In this document: positions 18,842-28,695 of the stretch, one piece after another
Layout: each line of letters begins with the position of its first letter
How positions within the stretch are numbered: the stretch's first letter is position 1
Source of the DNA: Paenibacillus daejeonensis DSM 15491
Lineage (GTDB): Bacteria > Bacillota > Bacilli > Paenibacillales > Paenibacillaceae
Direction: 5' to 3'
Assembly: GCF_000378385.1 (NCBI RefSeq)
Contig: NZ_KB899660.1
Location: 682,001-746,000 of the forward strand
DNA: 64,000 nt
Notes under the pieces: model-generated
Told to the model about the DNA's origin: nothing
Database searches by the model: none
Seen by the model: the letters and a program-made list of their open reading frames with translations, nothing else
Made by a program: the position numbers and the translations under genes

Positions 18842-19522
18842 CTATTTGCTCTTGACCGGCTGCAGAACCGCCAGGTCCCGCATCGGGATCACCAAATGGA
18901 TATTATTCATGGTCCGTAGTGAACCCGAAATGACACCTGCCAGCCTTCCTTGTTCGTCAAGCAGCGGTCCTCCGGACATGCCGCTGACGATTTCGGACGA
19001 TACCAGTACACGACTGCGCCCGTTAATCATAGCTGCAGGGTTGTTTACAATACCTTCTGTCACAATCGGAGTATCTTTCAGAGGATAACCCATAGCAAAG
19101 ATTTGCTCCCCGTGTACTAGCGCAGGATCACGTACCTGCAGCACGGTATAGGCTGGTTCCTTTGCCTTAGGTGCAGGCAGCTTCACGATGGCAGCGTCGG
19201 TGCGATCATCATAATCCACAACTTGCACAGGTCCGACGGTGCGCCCATCACTCAGGACGGCTTCCATAGTGGTAGCATCCTTAACCACGTGATAAGCTGT
19301 CACTGCCGTTCCGTCCGCTGCAATGATTGATCCGCTACCAACGGATTTGACGGTGCGATCTTCATTCAGCACCCGCAGGTAGAACATGGCCTTATGCGTC
19401 TTGGCGTAGATTTCCTCTGCGTTGTAGTCTGCCTGTGTGTCTGCCTGAATGCCTCCAACTGCCAATCCTGTTCCTGCCAGCAGCAGGAGCAGCAGCCAAG
19501 CTGCCGCCCATTTGCTTCTCAT
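18842..19522 (-). CDS. Exported trypsin-like serine protease without PDZ domain
   Basis: A 226-aa protein with an N-terminal signal or anchor (residues 5-22, very Leu-rich) and a compact S1C-type protease fold. The catalytic triad is visible as H78 (VTAYHVV), D109 (RTDAAIVKL) and S183 (SGMSGGPLL). DegP/HtrA proteins carry PDZ domains after this; none fits here. The ATG at 19522 has GAGGAGAGG about 4 nt upstream. It follows the 3015-aa protein after only 23 bp, so it is likely co-transcribed and may process or quality-control the giant surface proteins. Confidence 0.88.
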   Translation of the reverse strand: MRSKWAAAWLLLLLLAGTGLAVGGIQADTQADYNAEEIYAKTHKAMFYLRVLNEDRTVKSVGSGSIIAADGTAVTAYHVVKDATTMEAVLSDGRTVGPVQVVDYDDRTDAAIVKLPAPKAKEPAYTVLQVRDPALVHGEQIFAMGYPLKDTPIVTEGIVNNPAAMINGRSRVLVSSEIVSGMSGGPLLDEQGRLAGVISGSLRTMNNIHLVIPMRDLAVLQPVKSK

Positions 19523-19545
19523 GTGCCTCTCCTCTTTCTTACAAT

Positions 19546-22500
19546 TTACTTAATTGCCGACATGATGGCATCGTAAGCCCAATGACCCGGCTTCACATCT
19601 GACACCGGTGTATGATTAGCGTCAATTCGTGTACCTACCATTCGGTTGATAACGGTGACCGCTTGGGCGCGGGTGACCAGCTCTTGTGGACGGAACGTGC
19701 CGTCCGGGAAGCCCTGGATCAATCCCTGTGCCGTGAAGGCATTGACGTAAGCTTCAGACCAGTGCCCTCTGATATCACTCAGAAGCGTGGACTGGGTAGC
19801 ATTGGTTTCCAGTTGCAGCACCCGTGACAGAACAACAACGAATTCTGCTCTAGTCAGTCCACGGTCACTGCCAAAGGTGCCGTTCGGGTAACCTTCAATA
19901 ATGCCTGCCGATGCAAAGAAACCAACCAGGTCTTCTTCGCGTGACTTCACATCGCTGAATGGAACGCCTACGGTGATCTGCTGCATATCCAGCAGCGGTG
20001 CCAGTGCTTCAATCAGCTCGTAACGGCTGATCGCTTGACTTGGCCTGAACGACTTGTCTGCATATACCGGCATATAGCGAATGTCGGCTGCATTTTCCTT
20101 GACATCATAAGCTGCTTTTTCGACTTCGAAACGGAAGGTAATAACCGTATCATCGGCGCTTGTGATGGTTTTGATGGTCATATTTCCAGTAATCATCAGT
20201 TCGCCTTTGTAGACCTTGCTTCTTGTCGTCGGCTTGCTGCCATCTGTTGTGTAATAGATGGTTTGCCCAGCAGGCGCAGTTAGTGTCAGTTTGCTGTTCT
20301 GTGCTACCTTAACGGATTGTGTTCCTTCGCTATCAGCGACCTGGCCGCCAATGGATGCCTGAACCGCTGGCTTAGCCTCAGGTTCTGGCTCGGGTTCTGG
20401 CTTCGGTGTTGGTGGAATCACAACACCACCACCGCCACCGCCTCCTGGAACAGGTCCTCCGCCTGATTGTTGCTTGGTCCAGACGCCTGTTGCGACATCA
20501 CTGTATTCTTTGTTCTCCGCAATGGTGATTGCTTTGACGGTTGTTGTCTCCTTCAACTCAAATGGACCGCTATAGAGCTGGGACGTCTCATTTGGTGTTT
20601 TTCCGTCAAGCGTATAGTAGATCTGTCCGCCAGTCTCTGTCGTCGTGAGCGTGACCTGTACTGGATTCGTCAAGGTGGTCTGTGCCGGTACGTCCGGCTT
20701 GACCGCCTTGCTCTCGTAACGAGGTGCTGCCGACTGGATCTGGATGATGCGTTCTTTTCCGCCAGCTGCTGCTGTGAAAGCTATAGGCTGCTGTGTGGCA
20801 ACAAGCGTCGCTTTATTGGCGCTGATCGTTGCCTGTTGACGCGGCACGCTCCAGACAATACCTGTTGCCGATAGCGCTGCGCTGCGTTCACGATCAATGC
20901 GGGTCGCCAGATCCTGTTCATGCAGAACCACTGCAGCTGCTCCCAGCAGATTTTCCGGCTGATCCGAGAGAGCTTTCAACCTTGGATAGAAGCTCGCAAC
21001 TGCTTGCCAGTGATCTGCATTCAGCGTGCCAGGCAGCGTGCTGCTCGTCAGCTGTTTGCCAGTCAAGGCCAGGTTGTCTGCGTTGCTCGCTACTCGTGAG
21101 CCCGCTTCCGAGTAGAAGGCGCTGCTCAGTTTCAGCATTTGCTTGTTGAAGATATTGGCAGACAGCGCTGCTTCATCCTGCTTCTGTCCGGCAATCCCAC
21201 CGAAGTAGGTGATTCCCGGGATCAGCTTGCCTTCAGAGACAGCTGTGATTTCTCCACCGGCAATGGACTGGCTGATGGATCCATCTGCCGCATAACCGGC
21301 AATGCCGCCGGCCCAGGACTTCGTCATGCCGTCAGTGGCAACTGTACCGGTAGCCGAAGCATACGCGATCTGTCCGCTGTTGCGTCCGGCGATCCCGCCA
21401 GCTGCAGTTGTATCACCCGAAGCCTGAACAGCCGCATAGGACAAGACTTCTGAAATGCTGCCCTGTGCCGTGTTGTCACCAGCAATGCCGCCGGTTGCAC
21501 TGTTGCTGGCATCTTCGGTTGTGATACGGCCAGTCGTCAGCGAACGAGTAATCGTACCCTCGTTGCGTCCAGCGATACCTCCGGTATGACTGGCAGTGCT
21601 CGTAATCTGTACATCTGCCTGGACTTGGTCAATGGTGCCGGTGTTGACGCCGGCAACGATTCCCCCATCCGTCGACGTCTGCATCGTCGCCGAGGCAAAG
21701 CGCAAGTTGCGGATGGTGCCCGCATTCTCCTGTACGAAGCCTGTTGGCTCATCGCTGTTGCCTTCCAGCTTCAGGCCAGTGATCGTATGGCCCTGACCGT
21801 CGATGATGCCGCGGTTCGTATCGAAGGATTGCCAGTATTGACCGGTCAGATCCAGATTAGATGCCAGCTGAATCAGATCCAGCGGGAGCTTCTCCGTTGC
21901 TGTGCGGTCGAACAAGCGGTAGTAGGCCAAGCCCTGTTCGTTGTTCAGCAAGACCGTACCATACAATTGTTCTGGTGTGCGCACCGTAATTACGCCTTGT
22001 TCCGGATCGCTCAGGAACGAAGTGTCCGCACGGTCCGTCCATATGGACGATACGCCAAGCGGTTGTACTGTCTGACGGCTCACCGTAGGGGCTGAACCCA
22101 GGTTGTAACCAATAACATCAGCCGGATGGTCTACGGTAGATTGCAGCAGTTTGCCGTCACGATAGTTGTAGCCGATCAGCGAACCGCTGTACACATTGGC
22201 TCCCCTAACCTCGACTGTGATTGCGATAGGCCCTGCATGGACCTGACGGAGGACGCCATCGTTGTAACCGGCGAAACCACCGTTGTACGAGCGGGTTGCA
22301 CCGCGCGTCCCGGACGTTTTCACGCTTTCTTGCAGAGCATAAGAGGTTTGAATCTCTGCTCCGACTTCGACTGCACCGGCAAATCCGCCGCTGCGTGTAT
22401 CAAAGCCGGTGTTAAGGATATTGCCCGAAGCATAGCTGTCTGTAATAACATAATGGTTGGCGGAGCCTACGAAGCCGCCGACATAGGCGCCCAGTCGTCC

Positions 22501-25500
22501 GTTCACTTGCACGTCACCCGTAGCGTAGGCGGTATGAATCTCGCCAGCAACAGGTTGTCCGATACCAAGCATACCGGCAAATCCGCCTGCAATAATGGTA
22601 TTGTCCTGATTCTCATCGGACACCACAACATTCATATCGGACGAAACATGGGTCATTAAGGTTTCTTCCGCTGAGCCTACGAAGCCGCCTGCATACGTAG
22701 CAGGCAACAATCCAGGCTTAGATACTGCGGTTCCGACCGTCAGTTTACTGTTGTCTTCACCCTGCCATCTGGTGTAGTGCAGTTCTCCGCCTACAGCATG
22801 GCCTACAACACCACCGACCTGGAACACCCGGCTGGAAGGCACATCAATCGAGCCGTGAGCATAGGTGCGTACGATAATGCCGCTGGAGTAGCCAGCGATT
22901 CCGCCCAATTCTGTCACTCGGCCACCTTGTACCAGGAAGCTGGCTTGCGAATCACTGTTGTAAATGGAAGCTTCGAGCAGTTGGCCAGCCAAACCACCAA
23001 CAACCAAATTCGCCTCATTGTCCTTGCCGTTCACACGAACGGTGGTTGGCAGGACGCGTACATCATACAGACCGTGATAGAGCGGCGCCCAGTGACCGAA
23101 GTCAAAGGCTTGATCGCGCGCATCCGAGCTCAGAACGCCAGCAATGCCGCCGATGGCGCTTTTGCCGCTGCGTGCATTCACGGTGAGATGAGGCAGCGAC
23201 TCTGCGTCATAGATGATCGAATTGTGAGCATCGCCCACGACGCCGCCTGCCGTGACGCGTGCTGCATCACTGACTAACGTCACATTCGTTTTCACACCGC
23301 TGACTGCTGTAGCCGTCATTTGCCCAACAGCACCGCCCAGTACCGCATTAGTGCTGTCTGCCTGTGCCGATAGTCTAAGCTTATCTACTACTACATTCTG
23401 GATATCGAAGGATGTAGAGTCTTGGCCGTTCTTCACACCAATGACACCGCCCAGAATGCCTTTTCCGCTCAGATGAGCCTCTTGTGTCTCGCCGCTAACG
23501 CTCACGTTCTGCAGCGTATTGCCGGCATCCGATTGTCCGATCACACCGCCGATTACCGTACCCTCGCCGCTCGCTAACAGGATTCCGCCCTGGAAGCTAA
23601 CGTTCAGATCTGTGGCTTGACCGCTGACGTAGTGGCCGACCAAACCACCGACAATCTGGTTGCGACCGCCCGCGAAGATGCGGAACTCCGGCTTCAGAGC
23701 GACTTGGAACCCGCTCATATCGCCAGTTTGCTTCCCGACGATTCCGCCAATGACAGCTGTGTCAGCATCACTGCCTACACTGCCATCCTCTGAACGAAGA
23801 TCGAACAGTTCCGGCTTCAGGTCTGCTTCATTCTCACCGATGACACCACCAACGATGGAATCAGCATACGCGCCAACGATGCGGCTGCCGTCTTTAATGG
23901 TGATCTGCAGATCACTCCACGTTCCGGTGTTCTTACCAATCACACTACCCACCGTCTTACCGGAGACTTCCATGCCGTCCAGCAGATCGATGTTGACGTC
24001 AGACACGGTCCCTTTATTGAAACCGGCCAGTACGCCTGTGTAGTTCAAACCAGCAACCGCTTGCGGCTCCATCGTCATCCTGGTAACCGCGCCTTGCTCG
24101 CCAATTACACCGAACAATCCGCTATAGCCATGGACCGGCTCAACGGTCAGCCCGTCGATCAGGTGATGTCCACCGTTGAAGGTGCCCTGGAACGGACGCT
24201 CTTCATTGAAGCCGATTGGTACCCACTGCTGCGACTGAATGGAAACTTTGCCGCCCAGCTCGATGATCCGGTTACGGAAATCAAATGCATCCATCCCCGG
24301 TACGGTACCATTGACAAGAGCCGCCAGTCCCGCAAGCTCTGCCTCTGTCGTGAGCACATATTTCTCTGCCCCACGGTCATTCATGTACCAATTGATATTG
24401 GCATTGACATTGTTGCCATCCTGACCACCGGTATTGGCCGTCCGGTTCAGTTCAGGATATTGATAAGCTGCATTAGGCGAAGCATATTTCCATGTCGCCT
24501 CGAAATCCCATCCGGAAAGCGTAGGGAATGCTTGACGATCCTCCAGCGTCTCCGTCAGAAGCGTACTAAGGCCGCCAAGCACGCTGAGGAAGTTATATCT
24601 GCCTGCCGCGAAGTCTGGCAGATCATTATTGAATTGCTTCACTTCATCCTTGACGTAAAAATTCTTGTAGAGCAGTTCCTTGCTCACATTGTCATAGCGT
24701 CCCGCGAATCCGCCAGCATAGGCGCCGTTCTCGGCAAGCACTCTTGCGGTTGAGTAGGTACGTGCAATCTCACCGTTACCGATGCGTCCCGCAAAACCAC
24801 CGGCATAAGAATGCTCAGCCTGTACGCGAACCGTCTTGACGACATAAGAATCGGTGATGGTACCCGACTGATGATCGCCGACCAGACCGCCAACATTGGT
24901 GTAAGCGCCTGTGGCCGTAACGACCGACGACGTATGGGACTGCTGGATGTTACCGGTATTGCGTCCGACCAAACCACCCAGATACACGGAGGCTGATTGA
25001 GAGCCGGTTGCACTGCCCGTAATGTCGATATCGACATAAGAGGCTTGAATCCGTCCCTCGTTATGACCGACCAGACCGCCTGCTATCGTACCTGCGCCTT
25101 GGATAGACATCGTCGCGTTGGAGTACGTGTAATATAGCGTAGCCGTCTCCGTATTGCGACCAACTAGACCACCCACCAGTCCTTGGCTATCTCCGGAGTG
25201 TACAGGAATCTTGTCGGTAATGCTGTTATTGGCAATCAAGGTGCGGTTCTCGCCGACCATGCCGCCTGTGACTGTATTAGGAGCAGTCACATGGACAGCC
25301 CGGTTAGCCGTACCCACAACTCGGCTGTGTTGGATGCTGCTTACTGCTGTCTGCGGGGCCGTCACCGGATCGCCGCTGCGCACATCGTTTAGTCCCACGT
25401 ATCCGCCGACAATCGAAGACGCCGCAGCCGGGTTAACTTGAACATTTAATCCAATCAGAGCTACATTGGATATGACTGCTTCGTTGGTACCTTTGTTGTA

Positions 25501-28500
25501 ACCAGCCATACCACCAACTGTTGTGCGTGGACCACTGACGACGAGATTGACAATGCGGCCATCGAGACCTTTCAATTTCGCTCTGTCGTTGTAGCCCGTC
25601 ACACCACCGATATAAGCGTCGGTTGCCGCTTCAGACGTATTAATCAGGACATTGCCCAGATTCGTCTTGAAGCTATCGCCGATGATCATGCCTTCTTCCA
25701 TGTGGCCAGCCAGACCACCTGCCTGAACCTGAGCGGCTCTGACATTAAGAATGACGTAGTTAGGAAGCTCCCCATCAGCAGCAGGCTGAATAATATTCGC
25801 CTTTACCGCATGACCGACGATGCCGCCAATCATCGACTGCTCGCCGGTGATTGTAATCATTGGCTGCTCGCCAGCCACTGCGTGAGCGCCTGTGATGACA
25901 GCATTGGATTCACCGGCTGTTTCGATGCGGCCAGCAATACCGCCTGCTTCTGTGCGGGCGCCGGAAGCCTGAATGACAACCGATGATGCCACACTGTCAG
26001 TCAACGTTCCACTCACATCACCGGCTGTTCCGCCGAGCCGGTTGTCAGCTCCGCTAGCCGTGATGGTGATGAATTCCGCCAAGGTGCGCGGACTGTTACC
26101 CGTAATCTGCCCGAAGCTGCCGCCTGCATAGGCAGACGCGCCTTCCAGCGTGATATTCACTTGATGCGACTCCATCTGGCTGTTATCACTGCTGATCGAG
26201 CCTTCTTGAATGCCGACAATGCCACCAGCACGGACATGATCCGCTGGCGAGGTCAGTTGAATATTGCGAACATCGACGAAGAGCACGGGGGCCTGATTGA
26301 CGCCAATGGCTCCGCCAAAGCTGCTGTTGTCCGCTTGCAGATTCGTTGTGACATTGGATACGGCAACCGAATCTTCGGCCGTACCAACAGATGCTTCTGC
26401 CGTTAACTTGCCAGCGATACCGCCAATCGTATAGTCGCTTGTATCTGCTTGTGTCAGGAAGCCTACCTTGGTTACCTGACTCTGTACGATGGCTACTGCC
26501 GTTTCATTATGACCAATAATGCCGCCTGCGGTCAGACGATGTGCGCCTTCTCCGGCAGGCACTTCCGCATTAATGGTCAACGAATTCGGGTTACTGAAGC
26601 CCGCATCACCAACTACCGCACCGGTAATCGTACCTTGCGCCGACCCGGCGATGCCGCCTGCTGCAGCATCTCTGGTCGTAGCGGTGATGGCCAGATGACG
26701 GCTGCTGACATCATCAAGGGTACCGTTGGCATAACCTGCGATACCACCCAAGACGCCATCGGACTTCAGGACAGCAAAGGTGTCTGCTGTTCCAACGGCT
26801 TGCGATGCGGTGACCGAACCGCTTTGGAGACGGCCAATGATGCCACCGGTGTAGGTTTCCGCTCCACCAGTTACCTGCAATTTGCCCGAGAATACCGATT
26901 GCTCGATATGGGCTTCGTCTGCATAGCCAACGATGCCGCCCGTGCTGACCGTATCATCAGCGGTCGAAGCGGTCGATGTCACAGTAATACTCTGTGCGAA
27001 GGTCGCTCCGCTCACACGCTTGTCAGCACTTGCAGCCGGCAGCAAGCCGATGTAGCCGCCCGTGTATACTTTTTGCTGACCGGTAACGATCAGCTCTGCA
27101 TTGCTGTGTACGTTGTTGCTTGGTTCGTTGCTCGTACGGGCGTAAGCACGGTTACTGACAATACCGCCGGTGTAGACACCCGTGCCGCCGTCTACCGTGA
27201 TAACGCCATTGTTGTTATAGGCATTCGGCTGCGCATTGTTAAGCAGCATCCGGTTGCCACCGTACCCGAGAAGTCCGCCTGTATAAGCTTCGTCAGGCTC
27301 ACCGCTAACCCTGATGGCTGCGGAGTTGCCTGCTGCTGCCTCAAGTGCCAGCTCACCCGTGATATGACCGATCAGGCCGCCGGTGTAGACGTGGTCATCA
27401 CCGGATACTGTGATTTCAGTCGTATTGGTATGGGCATTGTGCCAAGTCAGATCGCTGCCGACGTAGCCAACGATACCACCGGTGTACACTTGCGAACCGC
27501 CGTTGTTGATAACCGGGGCCGTGTGCAGGAAATTCACCCGGTAATTGCGGTCTTGCTGTTGTGCCGTAATCGCACCTGCCAGACCACCAACGTAGCTGCT
27601 GCTTGAGTCTGCTGCTGCAGACTCGACAAGAGCCGTGCTGGACGTCAGCTCGGACAGATTCAATTCACTGTCCGCGCGGCCGACGATGCCGCCAGCATAA
27701 TGGTTGATACCCGACTGAACAAGAATCGCGCCAGAGTTGTCGAATGGCGTGTTTTCTTCTTCCATCCGGAGTGTGCCATGCGCATAACCGACAATACCGG
27801 CCGCATACACATCCCCTTGGCTGTTACCCGTAGCCGTGATGACGCCATGGTTGGCATTTTTCTTCATTTTCATGCCGTACGTGCCTGTCGTTCCGACCAG
27901 ACCACCGGTATAGAGGTTCCGGCCATTCGCCGAGACGCTCGCATAGTTGACCGAGGTCGAGATGTCGCCTTCGCCGGAGCCGACAATGCCGCCAGCATGT
28001 ACTTCGCTATCCGAGGTTGCTTGAATCGCAATGTGATTCGTAATGTTGTACACAATGCTGGAGCCGGTCATTTTACCGACTGCCGCACCTACATAGACGG
28101 CTTGGCTGTTCTGAAGCTGAATGGTGCCATTCGATTCAAAAACGTAGCCGCCGACTGTACCATTATCCATATTACCTACTAGCCCGCCGTAGCGCACCTC
28201 TTGCGGCAGCGCCATTCCGCGAATGGAGAAGGTACCACCGTCCAGTGCGATCAGAGCGCCCCGGAAGGGATGCTCCTCCGTTCCGATTGGCTCCCAGATG
28301 TAGCCGCTCAGATCGAGATCGGTGGTAATCTCCAGAATTTTGCCGCGAAAGCCGTCTACCGGAGGATGACCGTTAACCGATGCATTCTGGTTGACGAGCT
28401 GAGCCACGCCAGCCAATTGCTGGGGCGTGTTGATTTTGTAAGTGGGATAAATCGGGTCGTACCAGGACGTGTCTGCCTGCGTATCCCAGCTGACCCCATT

Positions 28501-28593
28501 CGCCCGCGCCATATATACGCTCGTTCCTGCCGCCACCAGGGCGCATACCAGGACTGCCACAATCATGGTGATTGTTTTCTGCCGAAGAGCCAT
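19546..28593 (-). CDS. Giant GLUG-repeat surface protein with SLH anchor (3015 aa)
   Basis: An exported cell-surface protein. A signal peptide (about 1-31) precedes three GLUG-type beta-helix blocks. These begin with similar caps (TPQQLAGVAQLVNQ near 53; TEAELAGLAALVNG near 1410; TPEQLYGTVLLNNEQG near 2203) and consist of dozens of short repeats with GGIVG, GGLAG or GGFAG cores. Two chitobiase C-terminal-type domains follow (about 2634-2700 with YYTLDGKTPNE; about 2754-2821 with IYYTTDGSKPTT), separated by a Gly/Pro/Glu-rich linker. The C terminus has three SLH repeats (from about 2831; IIEGYPNGTFGSDRGLTRAE; LIQGFPDGTFRPQELVTRAQ) and a fourth begun but cut after 20 residues. SLH binds pyruvylated wall polymer. 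The ligand is unknown; adhesion is inference. Confidence 0.92.
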   Translation of the reverse strand: MALRQKTITMIVAVLVCALVAAGTSVYMARANGVSWDTQADTSWYDPIYPTYKINTPQQLAGVAQLVNQNASVNGHPPVDGFRGKILEITTDLDLSGYIWEPIGTEEHPFRGALIALDGGTFSIRGMALPQEVRYGGLVGNMDNGTVGGYVFESNGTIQLQNSQAVYVGAAVGKMTGSSIVYNITNHIAIQATSDSEVHAGGIVGSGEGDISTSVNYASVSANGRNLYTGGLVGTTGTYGMKMKKNANHGVITATGNSQGDVYAAGIVGYAHGTLRMEEENTPFDNSGAILVQSGINHYAGGIVGRADSELNLSELTSSTALVESAAADSSSSYVGGLAGAITAQQQDRNYRVNFLHTAPVINNGGSQVYTGGIVGYVGSDLTWHNAHTNTTEITVSGDDHVYTGGLIGHITGELALEAAAGNSAAIRVSGEPDEAYTGGLLGYGGNRMLLNNAQPNAYNNNGVITVDGGTGVYTGGIVSNRAYARTSNEPSNNVHSNAELIVTGQQKVYTGGYIGLLPAASADKRVSGATFAQSITVTSTASTADDTVSTGGIVGYADEAHIEQSVFSGKLQVTGGAETYTGGIIGRLQSGSVTASQAVGTADTFAVLKSDGVLGGIAGYANGTLDDVSSRHLAITATTRDAAAGGIAGSAQGTITGAVVGDAGFSNPNSLTINAEVPAGEGAHRLTAGGIIGHNETAVAIVQSQVTKVGFLTQADTSDYTIGGIAGKLTAEASVGTAEDSVAVSNVTTNLQADNSSFGGAIGVNQAPVLFVDVRNIQLTSPADHVRAGGIVGIQEGSISSDNSQMESHQVNITLEGASAYAGGSFGQITGNSPRTLAEFITITASGADNRLGGTAGDVSGTLTDSVASSVVIQASGARTEAGGIAGRIETAGESNAVITGAHAVAGEQPMITITGEQSMIGGIVGHAVKANIIQPAADGELPNYVILNVRAAQVQAGGLAGHMEEGMIIGDSFKTNLGNVLINTSEAATDAYIGGVTGYNDRAKLKGLDGRIVNLVVSGPRTTVGGMAGYNKGTNEAVISNVALIGLNVQVNPAAASSIVGGYVGLNDVRSGDPVTAPQTAVSSIQHSRVVGTANRAVHVTAPNTVTGGMVGENRTLIANNSITDKIPVHSGDSQGLVGGLVGRNTETATLYYTYSNATMSIQGAGTIAGGLVGHNEGRIQASYVDIDITGSATGSQSASVYLGGLVGRNTGNIQQSHTSSVVTATGAYTNVGGLVGDHQSGTITDSYVVKTVRVQAEHSYAGGFAGRIGNGEIARTYSTARVLAENGAYAGGFAGRYDNVSKELLYKNFYVKDEVKQFNNDLPDFAAGRYNFLSVLGGLSTLLTETLEDRQAFPTLSGWDFEATWKYASPNAAYQYPELNRTANTGGQDGNNVNANINWYMNDRGAEKYVLTTEAELAGLAALVNGTVPGMDAFDFRNRIIELGGKVSIQSQQWVPIGFNEERPFQGTFNGGHHLIDGLTVEPVHGYSGLFGVIGEQGAVTRMTMEPQAVAGLNYTGVLAGFNKGTVSDVNIDLLDGMEVSGKTVGSVIGKNTGTWSDLQITIKDGSRIVGAYADSIVGGVIGENEADLKPELFDLRSEDGSVGSDADTAVIGGIVGKQTGDMSGFQVALKPEFRIFAGGRNQIVGGLVGHYVSGQATDLNVSFQGGILLASGEGTVIGGVIGQSDAGNTLQNVSVSGETQEAHLSGKGILGGVIGVKNGQDSTSFDIQNVVVDKLRLSAQADSTNAVLGGAVGQMTATAVSGVKTNVTLVSDAARVTAGGVVGDAHNSIIYDAESLPHLTVNARSGKSAIGGIAGVLSSDARDQAFDFGHWAPLYHGLYDVRVLPTTVRVNGKDNEANLVVGGLAGQLLEASIYNSDSQASFLVQGGRVTELGGIAGYSSGIIVRTYAHGSIDVPSSRVFQVGGVVGHAVGGELHYTRWQGEDNSKLTVGTAVSKPGLLPATYAGGFVGSAEETLMTHVSSDMNVVVSDENQDNTIIAGGFAGMLGIGQPVAGEIHTAYATGDVQVNGRLGAYVGGFVGSANHYVITDSYASGNILNTGFDTRSGGFAGAVEVGAEIQTSYALQESVKTSGTRGATRSYNGGFAGYNDGVLRQVHAGPIAITVEVRGANVYSGSLIGYNYRDGKLLQSTVDHPADVIGYNLGSAPTVSRQTVQPLGVSSIWTDRADTSFLSDPEQGVITVRTPEQLYGTVLLNNEQGLAYYRLFDRTATEKLPLDLIQLASNLDLTGQYWQSFDTNRGIIDGQGHTITGLKLEGNSDEPTGFVQENAGTIRNLRFASATMQTSTDGGIVAGVNTGTIDQVQADVQITSTASHTGGIAGRNEGTITRSLTTGRITTEDASNSATGGIAGDNTAQGSISEVLSYAAVQASGDTTAAGGIAGRNSGQIAYASATGTVATDGMTKSWAGGIAGYAADGSISQSIAGGEITAVSEGKLIPGITYFGGIAGQKQDEAALSANIFNKQMLKLSSAFYSEAGSRVASNADNLALTGKQLTSSTLPGTLNADHWQAVASFYPRLKALSDQPENLLGAAAVVLHEQDLATRIDRERSAALSATGIVWSVPRQQATISANKATLVATQQPIAFTAAAGGKERIIQIQSAAPRYESKAVKPDVPAQTTLTNPVQVTLTTTETGGQIYYTLDGKTPNETSQLYSGPFELKETTTVKAITIAENKEYSDVATGVWTKQQSGGGPVPGGGGGGGVVIPPTPKPEPEPEPEAKPAVQASIGGQVADSEGTQSVKVAQNSKLTLTAPAGQTIYYTTDGSKPTTRSKVYKGELMITGNMTIKTITSADDTVITFRFEVEKAAYDVKENAADIRYMPVYADKSFRPSQAISRYELIEALAPLLDMQQITVGVPFSDVKSREEDLVGFFASAGIIEGYPNGTFGSDRGLTRAEFVVVLSRVLQLETNATQSTLLSDIRGHWSEAYVNAFTAQGLIQGFPDGTFRPQELVTRAQAVTVINRMVGTRIDANHTPVSDVKPGHWAYDAIMSAIK

Positions 28594-28654
28594 TTGTACA
28601 CCGCCTTAAACTGATTGTGAAACTGACCATGCTTAGCTGTCGAGAGCAGATATA

Positions 28655-28682
28655 CCCACCGGGGCGGTGCCGCCCCAGTGGG
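28655..28682 (-). terminator. Intercistronic hairpin between the 2535-aa and 3015-aa genes
   Basis: CCCAC-GGGGCGG/CCGCCCC-GTGGG forms a 13-position stem with a 2-nt gap, 14 bp after the stop of the 2535-aa gene. One position (28660/28677) is C-A on the plus strand but G-U in the minus-strand RNA, so it pairs fully only in the operon transcript. No U-tract. Confidence 0.55.
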
Positions 28683-28695
28683 TAATCGCTATAGT

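Noticed and set aside
26449-27606. 385-codon plus-strand frame inside the 3015-aa gene
   Set aside because: It is antisense to a gene with strong domain evidence; other long plus-strand frames across 19.6-41.9 kb are shadows for the same reason.
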